DNA from: Maribacter aestuarii
GTDB lineage: Bacteria > Bacteroidota > Bacteroidia > Flavobacteriales > Flavobacteriaceae
Length of the DNA stretch: 64,000 nt
Assembly: GCF_027474845.2 (NCBI RefSeq)
Contig: NZ_CP107031.2
Span: forward strand, 3,425,001 to 3,489,000
Direction of reading: 5' to 3'
Numbering within the stretch: position 1 is the first letter of the stretch; the number at the start of each line of letters is the position of its first letter. Positions 17,750-26,310 of the stretch are shown piece by piece. The position numbers and the translations under genes are program-made. The notes under the pieces were generated by a model, which saw only the letters and a program-made list of their open reading frames with translations, did no database searches and had not been told where the DNA came from.

Positions 17750-19285
17750 ATGCTTACAAAAGTTTACGGGAGTGCTGTTTTCGGTGTCGAAGCGACTACA
17801 ATAACCGTTGAGGTAAATATAGATAAAGGAATAGGGTATCACTTGGTGGGTCTTCCAGATAACGCGATTAAAGAAAGTAATTACAGGATAGCCGCCGCCC
17901 TACAAAATAATGGCTATAAGATTCCAGGAAAAAAAATAACGATAAACATGGCTCCTGCCGACCTTCGAAAAGAGGGTTCTGCCTATGACCTAACCTTGGC
18001 GCTTGGAATATTGGCAGCCTCGAATCAAATTCAATCTGCGGATATTGAAAAATATATAATAATGGGGGAACTTTCCCTGGATGGAAGTTTACAACCCATA
18101 AAAGGAGCCTTACCTATAGCTATTAAAGCAAAGGAAGAGGGATTTACAGGTTTCATTTTACCTAATGAAAATGCTAGGGAAGCTGCAATTGTTAGTGATT
18201 TAAAGGTATATGGCGTGGATAGCATCAAGCAGGTACTGGAGTTTTTTGATCAAGGAACACCTTTGGAACAAACCATTATAGATACTAGAGCAGAATTTTA
18301 TAAAAGTCTCGATTTTCCTGAGTTTGATTTTTCCGATGTAAAGGGTCAAGAAAGTATAAAACGTTGTATGGAAATCGCGGCCGCAGGCGGCCACAACATT
18401 ATTTTAATTGGTCCACCGGGTGCGGGTAAAACTATGCTGGCCAAGCGTTTGCCATCCATTCTGCCTCCGATGACGCTTCACGAGGCATTGGAGACCACCA
18501 AAATTCATAGTGTTGTCGGGAAAATTAAGAATATGGGGCTCATGAGTCAGCGACCTTTTAGAAGTCCGCACCACACTATTTCCGATGTAGCTTTGGTTGG
18601 GGGAGGAGCATATCCACAACCAGGGGAGATATCCCTTTCCCACAACGGAGTTTTGTTTCTGGACGAACTGCCTGAATTTAAGCGGGGAGTTCTCGAAGTT
18701 ATGCGCCAACCTTTGGAAGATCGCGAAGTAACAATTTCTCGCGCCCGCTTTACGGTAACCTATCCCAGTAGTTTTATGTTGGTAGCGAGCATGAACCCAA
18801 GTCCCGGGGGTTATTTTAACGACCCGGATGCCCCTGTGACTTCCTCTCCGGCGGAAATGCAACGGTATTTAAGTAAAATTTCTGGTCCATTATTGGACCG
18901 AATAGATATTCACATTGAAGTTACCCCAGTACCTTTTGAGAAACTATCCGAAGAACGAAAAGGGGAGAGTAGTGTAGACATCCGCAAGCGGGTGACGGCC
19001 GCTAGGGAAATACAAACAAAAAGGTTCACGGAATTGGGGAATGTGCATTACAATGCACAAATGAAGACAAAACAAATCCGAGAATACTGTAAGTTAGATG
19101 AAAAATCAAAGGCCTTACTCAAAAGTGCAATGGAAAGACTAAACCTTTCTGCACGTGCTTATGACCGTATCCTTAAAGTTGCACGCACCATCGCCGATTT
19201 GGCCAATGAAGAAAAATTGGACGGAAACCATATTTCGGAAGCTATCCAATATCGTTCCTTGGATAGGGAGGGCTGGTTGGGATAA
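17750..19285 (+). CDS. comM: YifB/ComM family Mg-chelatase-like AAA ATPase
   Basis: AAA+ ATPase of the YifB/ComM family, 511 residues. The N-terminal Lon-protease-like domain spans about residues 1-165 (GYHLVGLPDNAIKES, NMAPADLRKEGSAYDL). The Mg-chelatase ATPase follows with Walker A GPPGAGKTMLAKRLP, Walker B GVLFLDELPEF, and the conserved SFMLVASMNPSPGG. The C-terminal helical domain contains LSARAYDRILKVARTIADL. ComM homologues act as hexameric helicases that promote branch migration during natural transformation, so a role in DNA uptake and recombination is likely but not shown here. Confidence 0.94.
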   Translation: MLTKVYGSAVFGVEATTITVEVNIDKGIGYHLVGLPDNAIKESNYRIAAALQNNGYKIPGKKITINMAPADLRKEGSAYDLTLALGILAASNQIQSADIEKYIIMGELSLDGSLQPIKGALPIAIKAKEEGFTGFILPNENAREAAIVSDLKVYGVDSIKQVLEFFDQGTPLEQTIIDTRAEFYKSLDFPEFDFSDVKGQESIKRCMEIAAAGGHNIILIGPPGAGKTMLAKRLPSILPPMTLHEALETTKIHSVVGKIKNMGLMSQRPFRSPHHTISDVALVGGGAYPQPGEISLSHNGVLFLDELPEFKRGVLEVMRQPLEDREVTISRARFTVTYPSSFMLVASMNPSPGGYFNDPDAPVTSSPAEMQRYLSKISGPLLDRIDIHIEVTPVPFEKLSEERKGESSVDIRKRVTAAREIQTKRFTELGNVHYNAQMKTKQIREYCKLDEKSKALLKSAMERLNLSARAYDRILKVARTIADLANEEKLDGNHISEAIQYRSLDREGWLG

Positions 19286-19521
19286 TCATCATGATACCTT
19301 ACTGCGTTCAATTAATAAAGTTTTTTATAACGCCTGAAGCTGCAACCATTCACTTTTGTAAATAATTCTTTTAAAAAATAACATCTTGCAATCTTTTGGA
19401 GTAATGACTTAATACCATTTTGGAAGAAATTTCTAGGTCAAAGAATTCATTTTTTCACAAGTTAGATATAAGAGCAAAATACGTTATCTTTCTATTTCGT
19501 AATTTTAGATAAAACCTTTTT

Positions 19522-20571
19522 ATGCCAGCCACAGAACAGTGTAAAAATTGCGAACAAACATTTGATTCCTCCTTTGAATACTGCCCACACTGTGGTATGG
19601 AAGCAACGGACAACCTTACTGTTGGAGTCTTGTTCAGTAATACCATAGAAAACTACTTTTCCATAGATGCCAGATTCTTTAGGAGTTTTGTTACCCTTAT
19701 GATTAAGCCTGGTGTACTCGCACGGCGGTTTGTTGATGGAAAACGACTGAAATACTTACATCCCGCACAGTTTTACCTCTTTATCTCAGTTGTCTTTTTT
19801 TTTATTTTTTCCTTTAGTGTTCGTAAAGCCGATAACGAGGTTTCTGAGGTAATAAAAAAAGGGTTGGAGCGGGAAGTGAACTTAGATTCTCTTGCTGTTA
19901 ATGTAGATTCATTGGAAATGGCAGATGCCAGGGCTGCCTTAAGAAAAAACCAAGATGTTATTGGTATGTCAGATGATGAATTAATGGTTTTGGATTCCGT
20001 TATGAGTTCAGATTCCCAAGTGCCCAATATATCATTAGGTTTTAAGCGCAAGTTGTTAGATTCCCTTATCGCGGTAGGTGCACCTTTGGAACAAAAATTA
20101 AAGGCTATGGGAATGAAGGAGGATACAAATGCTTTTGGCCGAAGATTCTATGCTCAAATGTTGAAATTTTATGAAAAACAGGGTGGAGGTATTATTCAGG
20201 TATTGTATGATACTATTCCTATTGCGATGTTTCTTCTTTTACCGCTATTTGCTTTATTTCTTAAAATATTTTATTGGAAACCGGCAACTTTTGCCCACCA
20301 TTTAGTATTTAGTTTTTACTTCTTCACCTTTATATTCACTTCATTCTGCGTTATGCTTTTAGTAAATAAAGTGTGGGAGATTCCTATTTGGATAGAAGTG
20401 CTAATTTGTTTTTCATTCATTGTTTACTTAATAATCGCACTACGAAACTTTTATAGGAGTTCATGGTTAGGTGCTTTCTTTAAGGCCAGTATCATTTCAT
20501 TTTTCTATATGCTTGTTATTGTGCCAGTAGCTGCAATAGGAATTATTATGGTGGCCTTTATGCTCTATTGA
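19522..20571 (+). CDS. DUF3667-type membrane protein with zinc ribbon
   Basis: Protein of 349 residues. An N-terminal zinc ribbon (CKNCEQTFDSSFEYCPHCG, four cysteines) precedes the conserved block SIDARFFRSFVTLMIKPGVL and a Lys-Arg-rich KRLKYLHPAQFYLF motif typical of DUF3667. One transmembrane helix follows (about residues 88-105), then a soluble, acidic, helical region of about 100 residues. Four more hydrophobic segments form the C-terminal third. The family is common in Bacteroidota and has no established function. It stands alone, with 236 bp upstream and 287 bp downstream showing no other gene. Confidence 0.82.
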   Translation: MPATEQCKNCEQTFDSSFEYCPHCGMEATDNLTVGVLFSNTIENYFSIDARFFRSFVTLMIKPGVLARRFVDGKRLKYLHPAQFYLFISVVFFFIFSFSVRKADNEVSEVIKKGLEREVNLDSLAVNVDSLEMADARAALRKNQDVIGMSDDELMVLDSVMSSDSQVPNISLGFKRKLLDSLIAVGAPLEQKLKAMGMKEDTNAFGRRFYAQMLKFYEKQGGGIIQVLYDTIPIAMFLLLPLFALFLKIFYWKPATFAHHLVFSFYFFTFIFTSFCVMLLVNKVWEIPIWIEVLICFSFIVYLIIALRNFYRSSWLGAFFKASIISFFYMLVIVPVAAIGIIMVAFMLY

Positions 20572-20858
20572 GTTTTTGCAAAGTGCTAAACTCATATTCA
20601 ATATGGTCACTTATTTTATAGGCCAAAAATTTAATATTGGTTATGTACTTTGTTTTTCCAACAGCATAAAGTAAGTATTTACTGATCTTATTTTTAGTGA
20701 GAAGTCTTTGCCGGATTGTTCTAAAGAAGTTGATCCTTGGTTAAAATGGTTGGTAGTTATTCCGTAATGTACGGAATTGTCTTACTAGTTCATGGCGCTA
20801 TAAAAGGGATAACTTTTAGCTAGATACCGTTAGAAAAGAAAAATAATATAGAACAGCA

Positions 20859-21692
20859 TTAAACTTGGATTTCATCTCCTTGAACAGCAAGGGAAATAGG
20901 GAAATTATAGTTGACCTTCTGCATAAAATACTCAAACATCTGGGTTCTCTCTTCATCCGAATGTGCTGGGTCGTGATGGAATAATAGTAATTGCTTGGCC
21001 TTTGTTCTAGAACAAAATTCAGCGGCCATCTCCAATGAGCTATGTCCCCATCCCACTTTGTTCATATATTCTTCCTCGCTGTATTGGGAGTCGTGTATAA
21101 GAAGGTTCGATTCGTAAGCCAATTCAAATCCAGAGACCCAATCATCTTCTGGATAAAGGTGTGGTTTACCAATAACCGGTTCGTGATCTGGCAGGTAAGT
21201 TATTGCTTTGGAACCACATTGGATGCGAAAACCGACCGTTGGTCCGGGATGGCTTATGTATGCAGTGGATATAACAAAATTCCCAATTGTAAAAGTTGTA
21301 TTCGGTAGTTCTTGAACATTTAGCTTGCAAGGGATATCTCTTAAGGGAATTGGAAAAAGAGGTGGTGATAAAAACCGATTTAATCTGGCTTTCAGTGATT
21401 CAGGACTGCCGCCAGGCCCCCAAATATGCACCTCCTTATTGGGATTGAACAATGGTTTGCAAAAAGCCAAACCTTGTATATGATCCATGTGCAAGTGCGT
21501 TAGCAAAATATCGATTCGACCGTACTCATAAAAGGAGTCAAAATCGATTCCTAAAATTCCGGTGCCCGCGTCAACAATTATTCTTTCCTTGCCGTTTATC
21601 ACCTCTATGCATGGGGTATTACCACCATAGGTTTGATTGTTTACAGAGGAGGTAGGATATGTTCCTCGGGTACCATGTAGCTTTACCTTCAT
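20859..21692 (-). CDS. MBL-fold metallohydrolase (cyclic phosphodiesterase-like)
   Basis: Metallo-beta-lactamase-fold hydrolase of 277 residues without a signal peptide. The metal-binding motif is THLHMDHIQG. Further ligands are expected at His in YISHPG, Asp in TYLPDHEP, and His in LLFHHDP. The N-terminal MKVKLHGTRGTYP and the NTPCIEV block resemble the phosphoribosyl-1,2-cyclic phosphate/cAMP phosphodiesterase-like group. RNase Z-like proteins are a weaker alternative, since the length is short and no exosite is apparent. Its ATG overlaps the stop of the PAS gene by 4 bp, so the two are translationally coupled and probably functionally linked. Confidence 0.85.
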   Translation of the reverse strand: MKVKLHGTRGTYPTSSVNNQTYGGNTPCIEVINGKERIIVDAGTGILGIDFDSFYEYGRIDILLTHLHMDHIQGLAFCKPLFNPNKEVHIWGPGGSPESLKARLNRFLSPPLFPIPLRDIPCKLNVQELPNTTFTIGNFVISTAYISHPGPTVGFRIQCGSKAITYLPDHEPVIGKPHLYPEDDWVSGFELAYESNLLIHDSQYSEEEYMNKVGWGHSSLEMAAEFCSRTKAKQLLLFHHDPAHSDEERTQMFEYFMQKVNYNFPISLAVQGDEIQV

Positions 21693-22087
21693 GATTTATC
21701 TTCGTTATCCCAAAAAATGGCCATGGCTCCGGAAAAATTTTTAGACCGCCCGATTATTGGAATAGCAGTCACCGATATTTTAGTAGACTTTCCGTCCAGG
21801 GCTTTAATCCAAAATGTCTTGTGTGCCGGCACTTTATTTTTTATAGTTTGCACCAAGGGAAGTTCCTCTGGTGGTAAATCCTTTCCATCCTCATCATGCG
21901 GAAAAAATGAAGTGCCCCAATCGCCAACTGGCATGGGTCCGGTATCCTGAAATTTTTGTCCCAGTATTTTTTCTGCAGGTTCGTTATAAAATATAAGGGT
22001 TCCTTCTGGGTTTACTATAAAAACCGGTACGGTAAGACAATCTGCCAACTGCCTGCTTAAGATGATTTCGATTTCGTGTGCTGACAT
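21689..22087 (-). CDS. Stand-alone PAS domain protein
   Basis: A single PAS domain of 132 residues with no output domain. Residues about 12-60 contain the PAS core (LTVPVFIVNPEGTLIFYNEPAEKILGQ), and residues about 95-125 the C-terminal strands (KISVTAIPIIGRSKNFSGAMAIFW). It is presumably a small-molecule or redox sensor, but no ligand residue (such as a heme His or flavin Cys) can be assigned with confidence. It lies first in a two-gene unit, overlapping the MBL hydrolase by 4 bp. An inference is that it senses a signal and acts on the hydrolase by direct contact. Confidence 0.82.
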   Translation of the reverse strand: MSAHEIEIILSRQLADCLTVPVFIVNPEGTLIFYNEPAEKILGQKFQDTGPMPVGDWGTSFFPHDEDGKDLPPEELPLVQTIKNKVPAHKTFWIKALDGKSTKISVTAIPIIGRSKNFSGAMAIFWDNEDKS

Positions 22088-22613
22088 GGGCAGGCAAGTT
22101 TAGCGGTATATCCTCTTAAATGTATAAAAAATACTTCGTCTTTACTATAATATACAGAAGAATAGGTAGTTGCATCTTAGAAATTGGGTATTTCTGAAAG
22201 ACAATTTACCAAGCTATGCACTCACTGCTTATTGTAAATTATTTCTTCAGTATTTTTAATTTAAACTAGTATTAACTTTGGTTACGGCCAGTATTAATAT
22301 GTCCGGCAAAGAAGGTGCTAATCATGACTTGAGCAATTTCCCAAACAGTAAATAAAAAATATTTGTTAAACTTATTTCCAGTATGCAGCCGTTTACAGAT
22401 TTGTCGAAAGAATCTACACATGAAATGATTGACTGGTAATTATTCTAAAGGTATATTTTTTTAATCCTAATTCGTACGTAATACGAGAACCAATATGAAA
22501 CAACTATTGAATATGATTAGGTAATACTATCCAGTTTTGATAATGATAGTTTTACATTCCAGTGAATCACTGACAATATTCAAACATATCAGAGTAAAAG
22601 ATGTTTGGGGCAA
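22088..22613. other. 526-bp intergenic region, no gene recognised
   Basis: This AT-rich stretch separates two minus-strand units. I see no ORF of credible composition, no RNA gene, and no strong hairpin. It should contain the promoter of the PAS-MBL pair, immediately upstream of 22087, and the 3' untranslated region of the Tat-exported aminotransferase starts no earlier than 22613. Small RNAs or decayed sequence cannot be excluded. Confidence 0.5.
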
Positions 22614-23729
22614 TTACCCCATCACTTTCCTGAGCCCCCTATCAAACATTTTAATATCCTCCATTGTCCCTGTACTTATTCTTGCCCATTCGTAAAAGGG
22701 AGGGAAGGGTCGACCAATAAGAACGTTTTCTTTCTTCATTTCGCTAAGCATTTCAGCTATAGGTCTGCCGGTTTTAAAGAATACAAAATTCGTATGGGAT
22801 TTGATGTATGGTAAATCCAAATCATCCAATGTTTTATAAATCGCGTTTTTCGCCTCCACGTTTTTCGATATACTGAACTTATAGAAATCGTCATCTTTTA
22901 ACGCCTCTTTCGCCGCTTCTATGGCAAGTACATTGGTCATGGCCATAATATTATTTTGTAATCTAGAAGCAATATCCGGTCTGGCCACTAAATAGCCGAT
23001 TCGAAGTCCGGCCAGTCCGTAAACTTTGGAAAAGGTTTTAGAGACAACTACATTCATATTATCCTTAACCAGTTCTACCATGGAAGGATAGTCCGGTTCT
23101 GTGATAAAGTCGTAGTAGGCCTCGTCGCTAAAAACCATTGTTTTTTTACTCGCAGTGACGCAAAAATCCCTGAGTTTGTTTTTGTCCAATAAAGTACCGG
23201 TCGGGTTATTAGGATTGCAGATAAATATCAACCCTGTTTTAGCGTTGATTCTTCTCTCCATTTCATTTAAGTCGTGTCCCATATTAGAATCAACAGGTAC
23301 GCGATGAATGTGGGCACCAAAATTCTCGGCATAAGTTAGCAGCGCTTGAAAAGTAGGGTCTGCAGCAATAATCTCTCCACCATTCATTCCATAGGTTAAT
23401 CCAGCGGCCTTGAGGCCTTCGGTAGAACCACCGGTAATTACGATGTGATTCGTAGAAACTCCTTCTTTCTCCGCAATTTGTTCCAACAAAGGCCTGAATA
23501 CGACTGAAGGGTATCTGCAAGCTTCATCAAAAGTACTCGTAATTCTTGCCCGTACGGCTTTGGAAGGACCAAAGGGATTTTCGTTGGAATTTAATTTGGC
23601 AATAGTATCAAGGGTAGTTGAAGGTCGTGCAGGTAGGTCCATTCCCATTGTACTTAAACCTCCTAATAAAGTAAAACTGCCGGAAAGTCCGGCAGTTTTT
23701 AGCCATTGTCTTCGATCTATATTTTTCAT
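22614..23729 (-). CDS. Tat-exported HisC-like aminotransferase
   Basis: Fold-type I PLP aminotransferase of 371 residues, related to histidinol-phosphate aminotransferase. The core has KLNSNENPFGPSKAV, GGSTEGLKAAG, the cofactor Asn/Asp region FICNPNNPTGT, SDEAYYDF, and the PLP lysine in SKTFSKVYGLAGLRIGYL. Unlike cytoplasmic HisC it begins with a twin-arginine signal (NIDRRQWLKTAG, then the hydrophobic stretch FTLLGGLSTMG), so it is probably exported folded with its cofactor. No his genes are nearby, and a periplasmic amino-acid transaminase would be an inference only. It is monocistronic, with 68 bp to the GldL-like gene. Confidence 0.87.
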   Translation of the reverse strand: MKNIDRRQWLKTAGLSGSFTLLGGLSTMGMDLPARPSTTLDTIAKLNSNENPFGPSKAVRARITSTFDEACRYPSVVFRPLLEQIAEKEGVSTNHIVITGGSTEGLKAAGLTYGMNGGEIIAADPTFQALLTYAENFGAHIHRVPVDSNMGHDLNEMERRINAKTGLIFICNPNNPTGTLLDKNKLRDFCVTASKKTMVFSDEAYYDFITEPDYPSMVELVKDNMNVVVSKTFSKVYGLAGLRIGYLVARPDIASRLQNNIMAMTNVLAIEAAKEALKDDDFYKFSISKNVEAKNAIYKTLDDLDLPYIKSHTNFVFFKTGRPIAEMLSEMKKENVLIGRPFPPFYEWARISTGTMEDIKMFDRGLRKVMG

Positions 23730-23797
23730 ACATAAACACTTTGGGTTTAAGATACGAAAATCTAGAAAAGTAGGTAACTAAAGATATGGGCTATTTA

Positions 23798-24361
23798 TTA
23801 TAATCGTAATTCCTCGTTGTTTCTATCTTGAATTTCTTCCTTCACAGGATTAAATATATCCTTAAGTATGTAACCTGTGACTATGGTAAGTCCAACGGTT
23901 AAAGTAGGAATAGAAAACTCCCAGCCAAGTAGGTGCATCAACCCTCCACAAATTATGGTGAGCACACCTATTACCATTGCAAAGTTCCATGCTACTTCGA
24001 TAAAAGTATTTTTTGCCTTTCGGTCTTCGTCCATAAAGTAAGCCGTACCTTCCATAGCAAACCAAGTAATAAATGTAATAGCCGTGCCAATCTGGAATAT
24101 AATTGTGTAAGGGAAATCAAGGATTTTTAAAAGTCCGTTAGTGGTCCAAAAAAGTACCAATGCTATTTTTATGTAGGCCACGGGTTGTTTGTTCTCCTTT
24201 TTGGAAAAACGAATGGAGTAAAGAATTAGGATTGCCAAAAATGAGGTAAAAATTATTCCTCCGGTATACGGCCAATTAAGAATCCGCATAAGCATTCCAC
24301 ATAACAGAGCCACTAGGGATATTCTTATCGGTGTCTTTAAAGCTTTGGTTGATTGTTTCAT
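23798..24361 (-). CDS. GldL-like helical membrane protein
   Basis: Integral membrane protein of 187 residues with six hydrophobic segments arranged as three pairs. Each pair carries a short loop motif resembling the FKI-HW-G loop of GldL: LMRILNWPYTGG, LLKILDFPYT and LMHLLGWEF. GldL is the membrane motor subunit of the type IX secretion/gliding apparatus. This protein lacks GldL's long cytoplasmic tail, and no gldK/M/N genes are close. It is best described as a GldL-related protein of unknown function. It follows the DUF559-like small protein by 15 bp and is probably cotranscribed with it. Confidence 0.6.
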   Translation of the reverse strand: MKQSTKALKTPIRISLVALLCGMLMRILNWPYTGGIIFTSFLAILILYSIRFSKKENKQPVAYIKIALVLFWTTNGLLKILDFPYTIIFQIGTAITFITWFAMEGTAYFMDEDRKAKNTFIEVAWNFAMVIGVLTIICGGLMHLLGWEFSIPTLTVGLTIVTGYILKDIFNPVKEEIQDRNNEELRL

Positions 24362-24376
24362 AACACGATGGATTTG

Positions 24377-24859
24377 TTATATCATTCTTATGTTTGCTTT
24401 TAAACCTTCCATGATTCCGATAATATTCTTTACGGTCTCATTGAGATAATATCGAACTACGATATGAGGTATCCGAATGGTGGTGAAACCATTTTTAAAA
24501 GAGTGCATTGCTTCTTCTAGATTGTTTATGGCATCTTCCTCTGTAAGCTTATCGTACTCGGAATCTATTTCAATATTTAGCTTGACTCTAGAAATGGCAA
24601 TGTCTACGGACTTTTTACCGTCCCACCACTCTAACATGGCACCTATTCCAGCCTCTTTGAGCGCGTAATACAGCTGTACCGCTTCTAAGGGCGTATTGTT
24701 TTTTTCTATTAGCTTTTGCATGCGCTGATGGTGTTGGACACAGAGTTCCACGCCTAAGCTGTCCATTGCATTCTTATGGTCTAGATAGCCTAATTCTTTA
24801 TTACATTCTAAACAAATCATTAAGTAGGTTAAATTTGGTTCGGGGAATATAATAACCAT
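24377..24859 (-). CDS. Putative zinc-ribbon plus DUF559/Vsr-like nuclease-fold protein
   Basis: Hypothetical protein of 160 residues. The N-terminal part has a possible zinc site (CLECNKEL near residue 16 and CVQHH near residue 40). The C-terminal half has a pattern like the DUF559/Vsr PD-(D/E)xK fold: AGIGAMLEWWDGK, then SVDIAI, KLNIEIDSEYD, and a final strand TTIRIPHIVV. In DUF559 the equivalent is a D...IEIDG..H arrangement, so Asp and Glu are kept but the terminal His is Tyr-Asp here. Nuclease activity is therefore uncertain. The ORF begins at 24859, but the ATG of MICLECNKEL, 13 codons later, is an equally good start. It lies downstream of a LytTR-like direct repeat. Confidence 0.55.
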   Translation of the reverse strand: MVIIFPEPNLTYLMICLECNKELGYLDHKNAMDSLGVELCVQHHQRMQKLIEKNNTPLEAVQLYYALKEAGIGAMLEWWDGKKSVDIAISRVKLNIEIDSEYDKLTEEDAINNLEEAMHSFKNGFTTIRIPHIVVRYYLNETVKNIIGIMEGLKANIRMI

Positions 24860-24903
24860 GTATTTTTACGATTAGTATGTTCTATCGATGTATGACACCC
24901 AAG

Positions 24904-24936
24904 TTTTAGACGAACGGTAAATTTTTAGACGAACGG
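24904..24936 (-). promoter_or_regulatory. LytTR-like direct repeat
   Basis: The 14-mer TTTTAGACGAACGG occurs twice (24904-24917 and 24923-24936) with a 19-bp period, 45-77 bp upstream of the small nuclease-fold gene. Read on the minus strand, one copy reads ACCGTTCGT, which fits the published LytTR half-site pattern, and the other differs only at the first base. No LytTR protein is encoded in the window. Function is inferred. Confidence 0.5.
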
Positions 24937-25116
24937 CAACCAAAAGTGTTAAAACTGTGGTGAAAATCACATCCTATAAAAAACAGCTCTTTAGTTTTTA
25001 GAGTTTATATTTACTCCATCATCGATATTTTCATGTTCAGAGACAATAATTGTTTTTACCGCAACTAACGTGTGGCCTTGCCTATTGGGAGTTTATTATA
25101 TTCTTTATTCGATATT

Positions 25117-26310
25117 ATGTTCAAAAAAATTGGCCCCGGAGTTTTAATCGCTGCTGCTTTCATAGGTCCGGGTACGGTAACTGCCTGTACCTTGGCAGGG
25201 GTAGGTTTTGGTTTTTCACTTTTATGGGCCATGCTTCTGTCTATTATAGCAACGATAGTGCTCCAAGAAATGTCGGCAAGGTTGGGTATTATCACCCAAA
25301 AGGGTTTAGCAAGTGTTATAAAGCAGGAATTGAGCACACCATGGATACGGAGTACGATGATTGGAATTATTCTGGGAGCCATTGTCATTGGAAATGCTGC
25401 TTATGAAGCTGGAAATATCGGAGGTGGAACTCTGGGCCTGGAGGCAATTTTTGGAAATGCTTATTCGGACTATTATGCATGGGTAATAGGAGGTATGGCG
25501 TTCATCCTATTGTATATAGGAAACTATAAGGTATTGGAAAAGGTATTTGTCCTGTTGGTACTGATAATGAGCCTTTCCTTCGTTATTACGGCCATATTGA
25601 CGAAACCAGATTTATTTGAGCTCGCAAAGGGGCTTTTTGTACCTAAGGTTTCTGAAGATAGTATTTTAACCATTGTCGCTTTAGTGGGGACAACTATTGT
25701 ACCTTATAATCTTTTTTTACATGCCTCCTTGGTAAGTGAAAAATGGAAGTCGGCAAAAGACCTCAAAGCAGCCAAAAGAGATACAGTGGTTTCCATTGTT
25801 CTTGGAGGTATGGTTTCAATTTGCATTATAATTACTGCTGCGGCCATTAATAACAACCAAGTGGAGAACGTAATGGATATGGCAGAGGGCTTAAAACCTT
25901 TGTATGGGTCTAGCGCCAAATATTTTATAGGAGTTGGTTTATTTGCAGCAGGTATAACTTCGGCCATTACGGCACCATTGGCAGCCGCTTATGTTGCTGC
26001 CAGTTGTTTTGGGTGGGACGTTAATTTCAAACACTGGAAGTTTCGGATGATTTGGATGCTTATTCTAGGGCTCGGTGTTTTCTTTTTGACCTTTGATATA
26101 CGGCCCATAGAGATTATAAAATTTGCGCAGGTTGCCAATGGCATCCTATTACCGGTAATTGCCATATTCCTTTTATGGGTGGTGAACAGGACTTCGGTTA
26201 TGGGGGCTTATAAAAATACGAGGTTGCAAAACACCATCGGTGTAACCATCATTCTACTTTCCATTATATTGGGAGCTAAAAGCATATTTAAAGTATTAGG
26301 ATTGTTCTAA
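25117..26310 (+). CDS. NRAMP-fold transporter of the 5-oxoprolinase operon (YcsG-like)
   Basis: LeuT-fold membrane transporter of the NRAMP/SLC11 superfamily, 397 residues, about 11 membrane helices. The best start is the ATG at 25117 (MFKKIGPGVLIAAAF), not a GTG 45 bp upstream. In TM1 the canonical metal-binding DPGN is replaced by GPGT (residues 17-20). In TM6 the canonical MPH is VPY (195-197). The metal-coordinating Asp, Asn and Met are thus all absent. Its TAA is immediately followed by the pxpA ATG. The same association exists in Bacillus subtilis (ycsF-ycsG-ycsI-kipI-kipA). An inferred role is import of 5-oxoproline or another co-substrate rather than Mn2+/Fe2+. Confidence 0.85.
   Translation: MFKKIGPGVLIAAAFIGPGTVTACTLAGVGFGFSLLWAMLLSIIATIVLQEMSARLGIITQKGLASVIKQELSTPWIRSTMIGIILGAIVIGNAAYEAGNIGGGTLGLEAIFGNAYSDYYAWVIGGMAFILLYIGNYKVLEKVFVLLVLIMSLSFVITAILTKPDLFELAKGLFVPKVSEDSILTIVALVGTTIVPYNLFLHASLVSEKWKSAKDLKAAKRDTVVSIVLGGMVSICIIITAAAINNNQVENVMDMAEGLKPLYGSSAKYFIGVGLFAAGITSAITAPLAAAYVAASCFGWDVNFKHWKFRMIWMLILGLGVFFLTFDIRPIEIIKFAQVANGILLPVIAIFLLWVVNRTSVMGAYKNTRLQNTIGVTIILLSIILGAKSIFKVLGLF

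Noticed and set aside
22088..22613. Hidden gene or RNA in the 526-bp gap
   Set aside because: No ORF with coding-like composition and no strong secondary structure or tRNA-like cloverleaf could be found by reading both strands.
25072..25116. GTG start for the NRAMP-like gene
   Set aside because: The extra 15 residues are not seen in NRAMP proteins. The ATG at 25117 places the first helix correctly.
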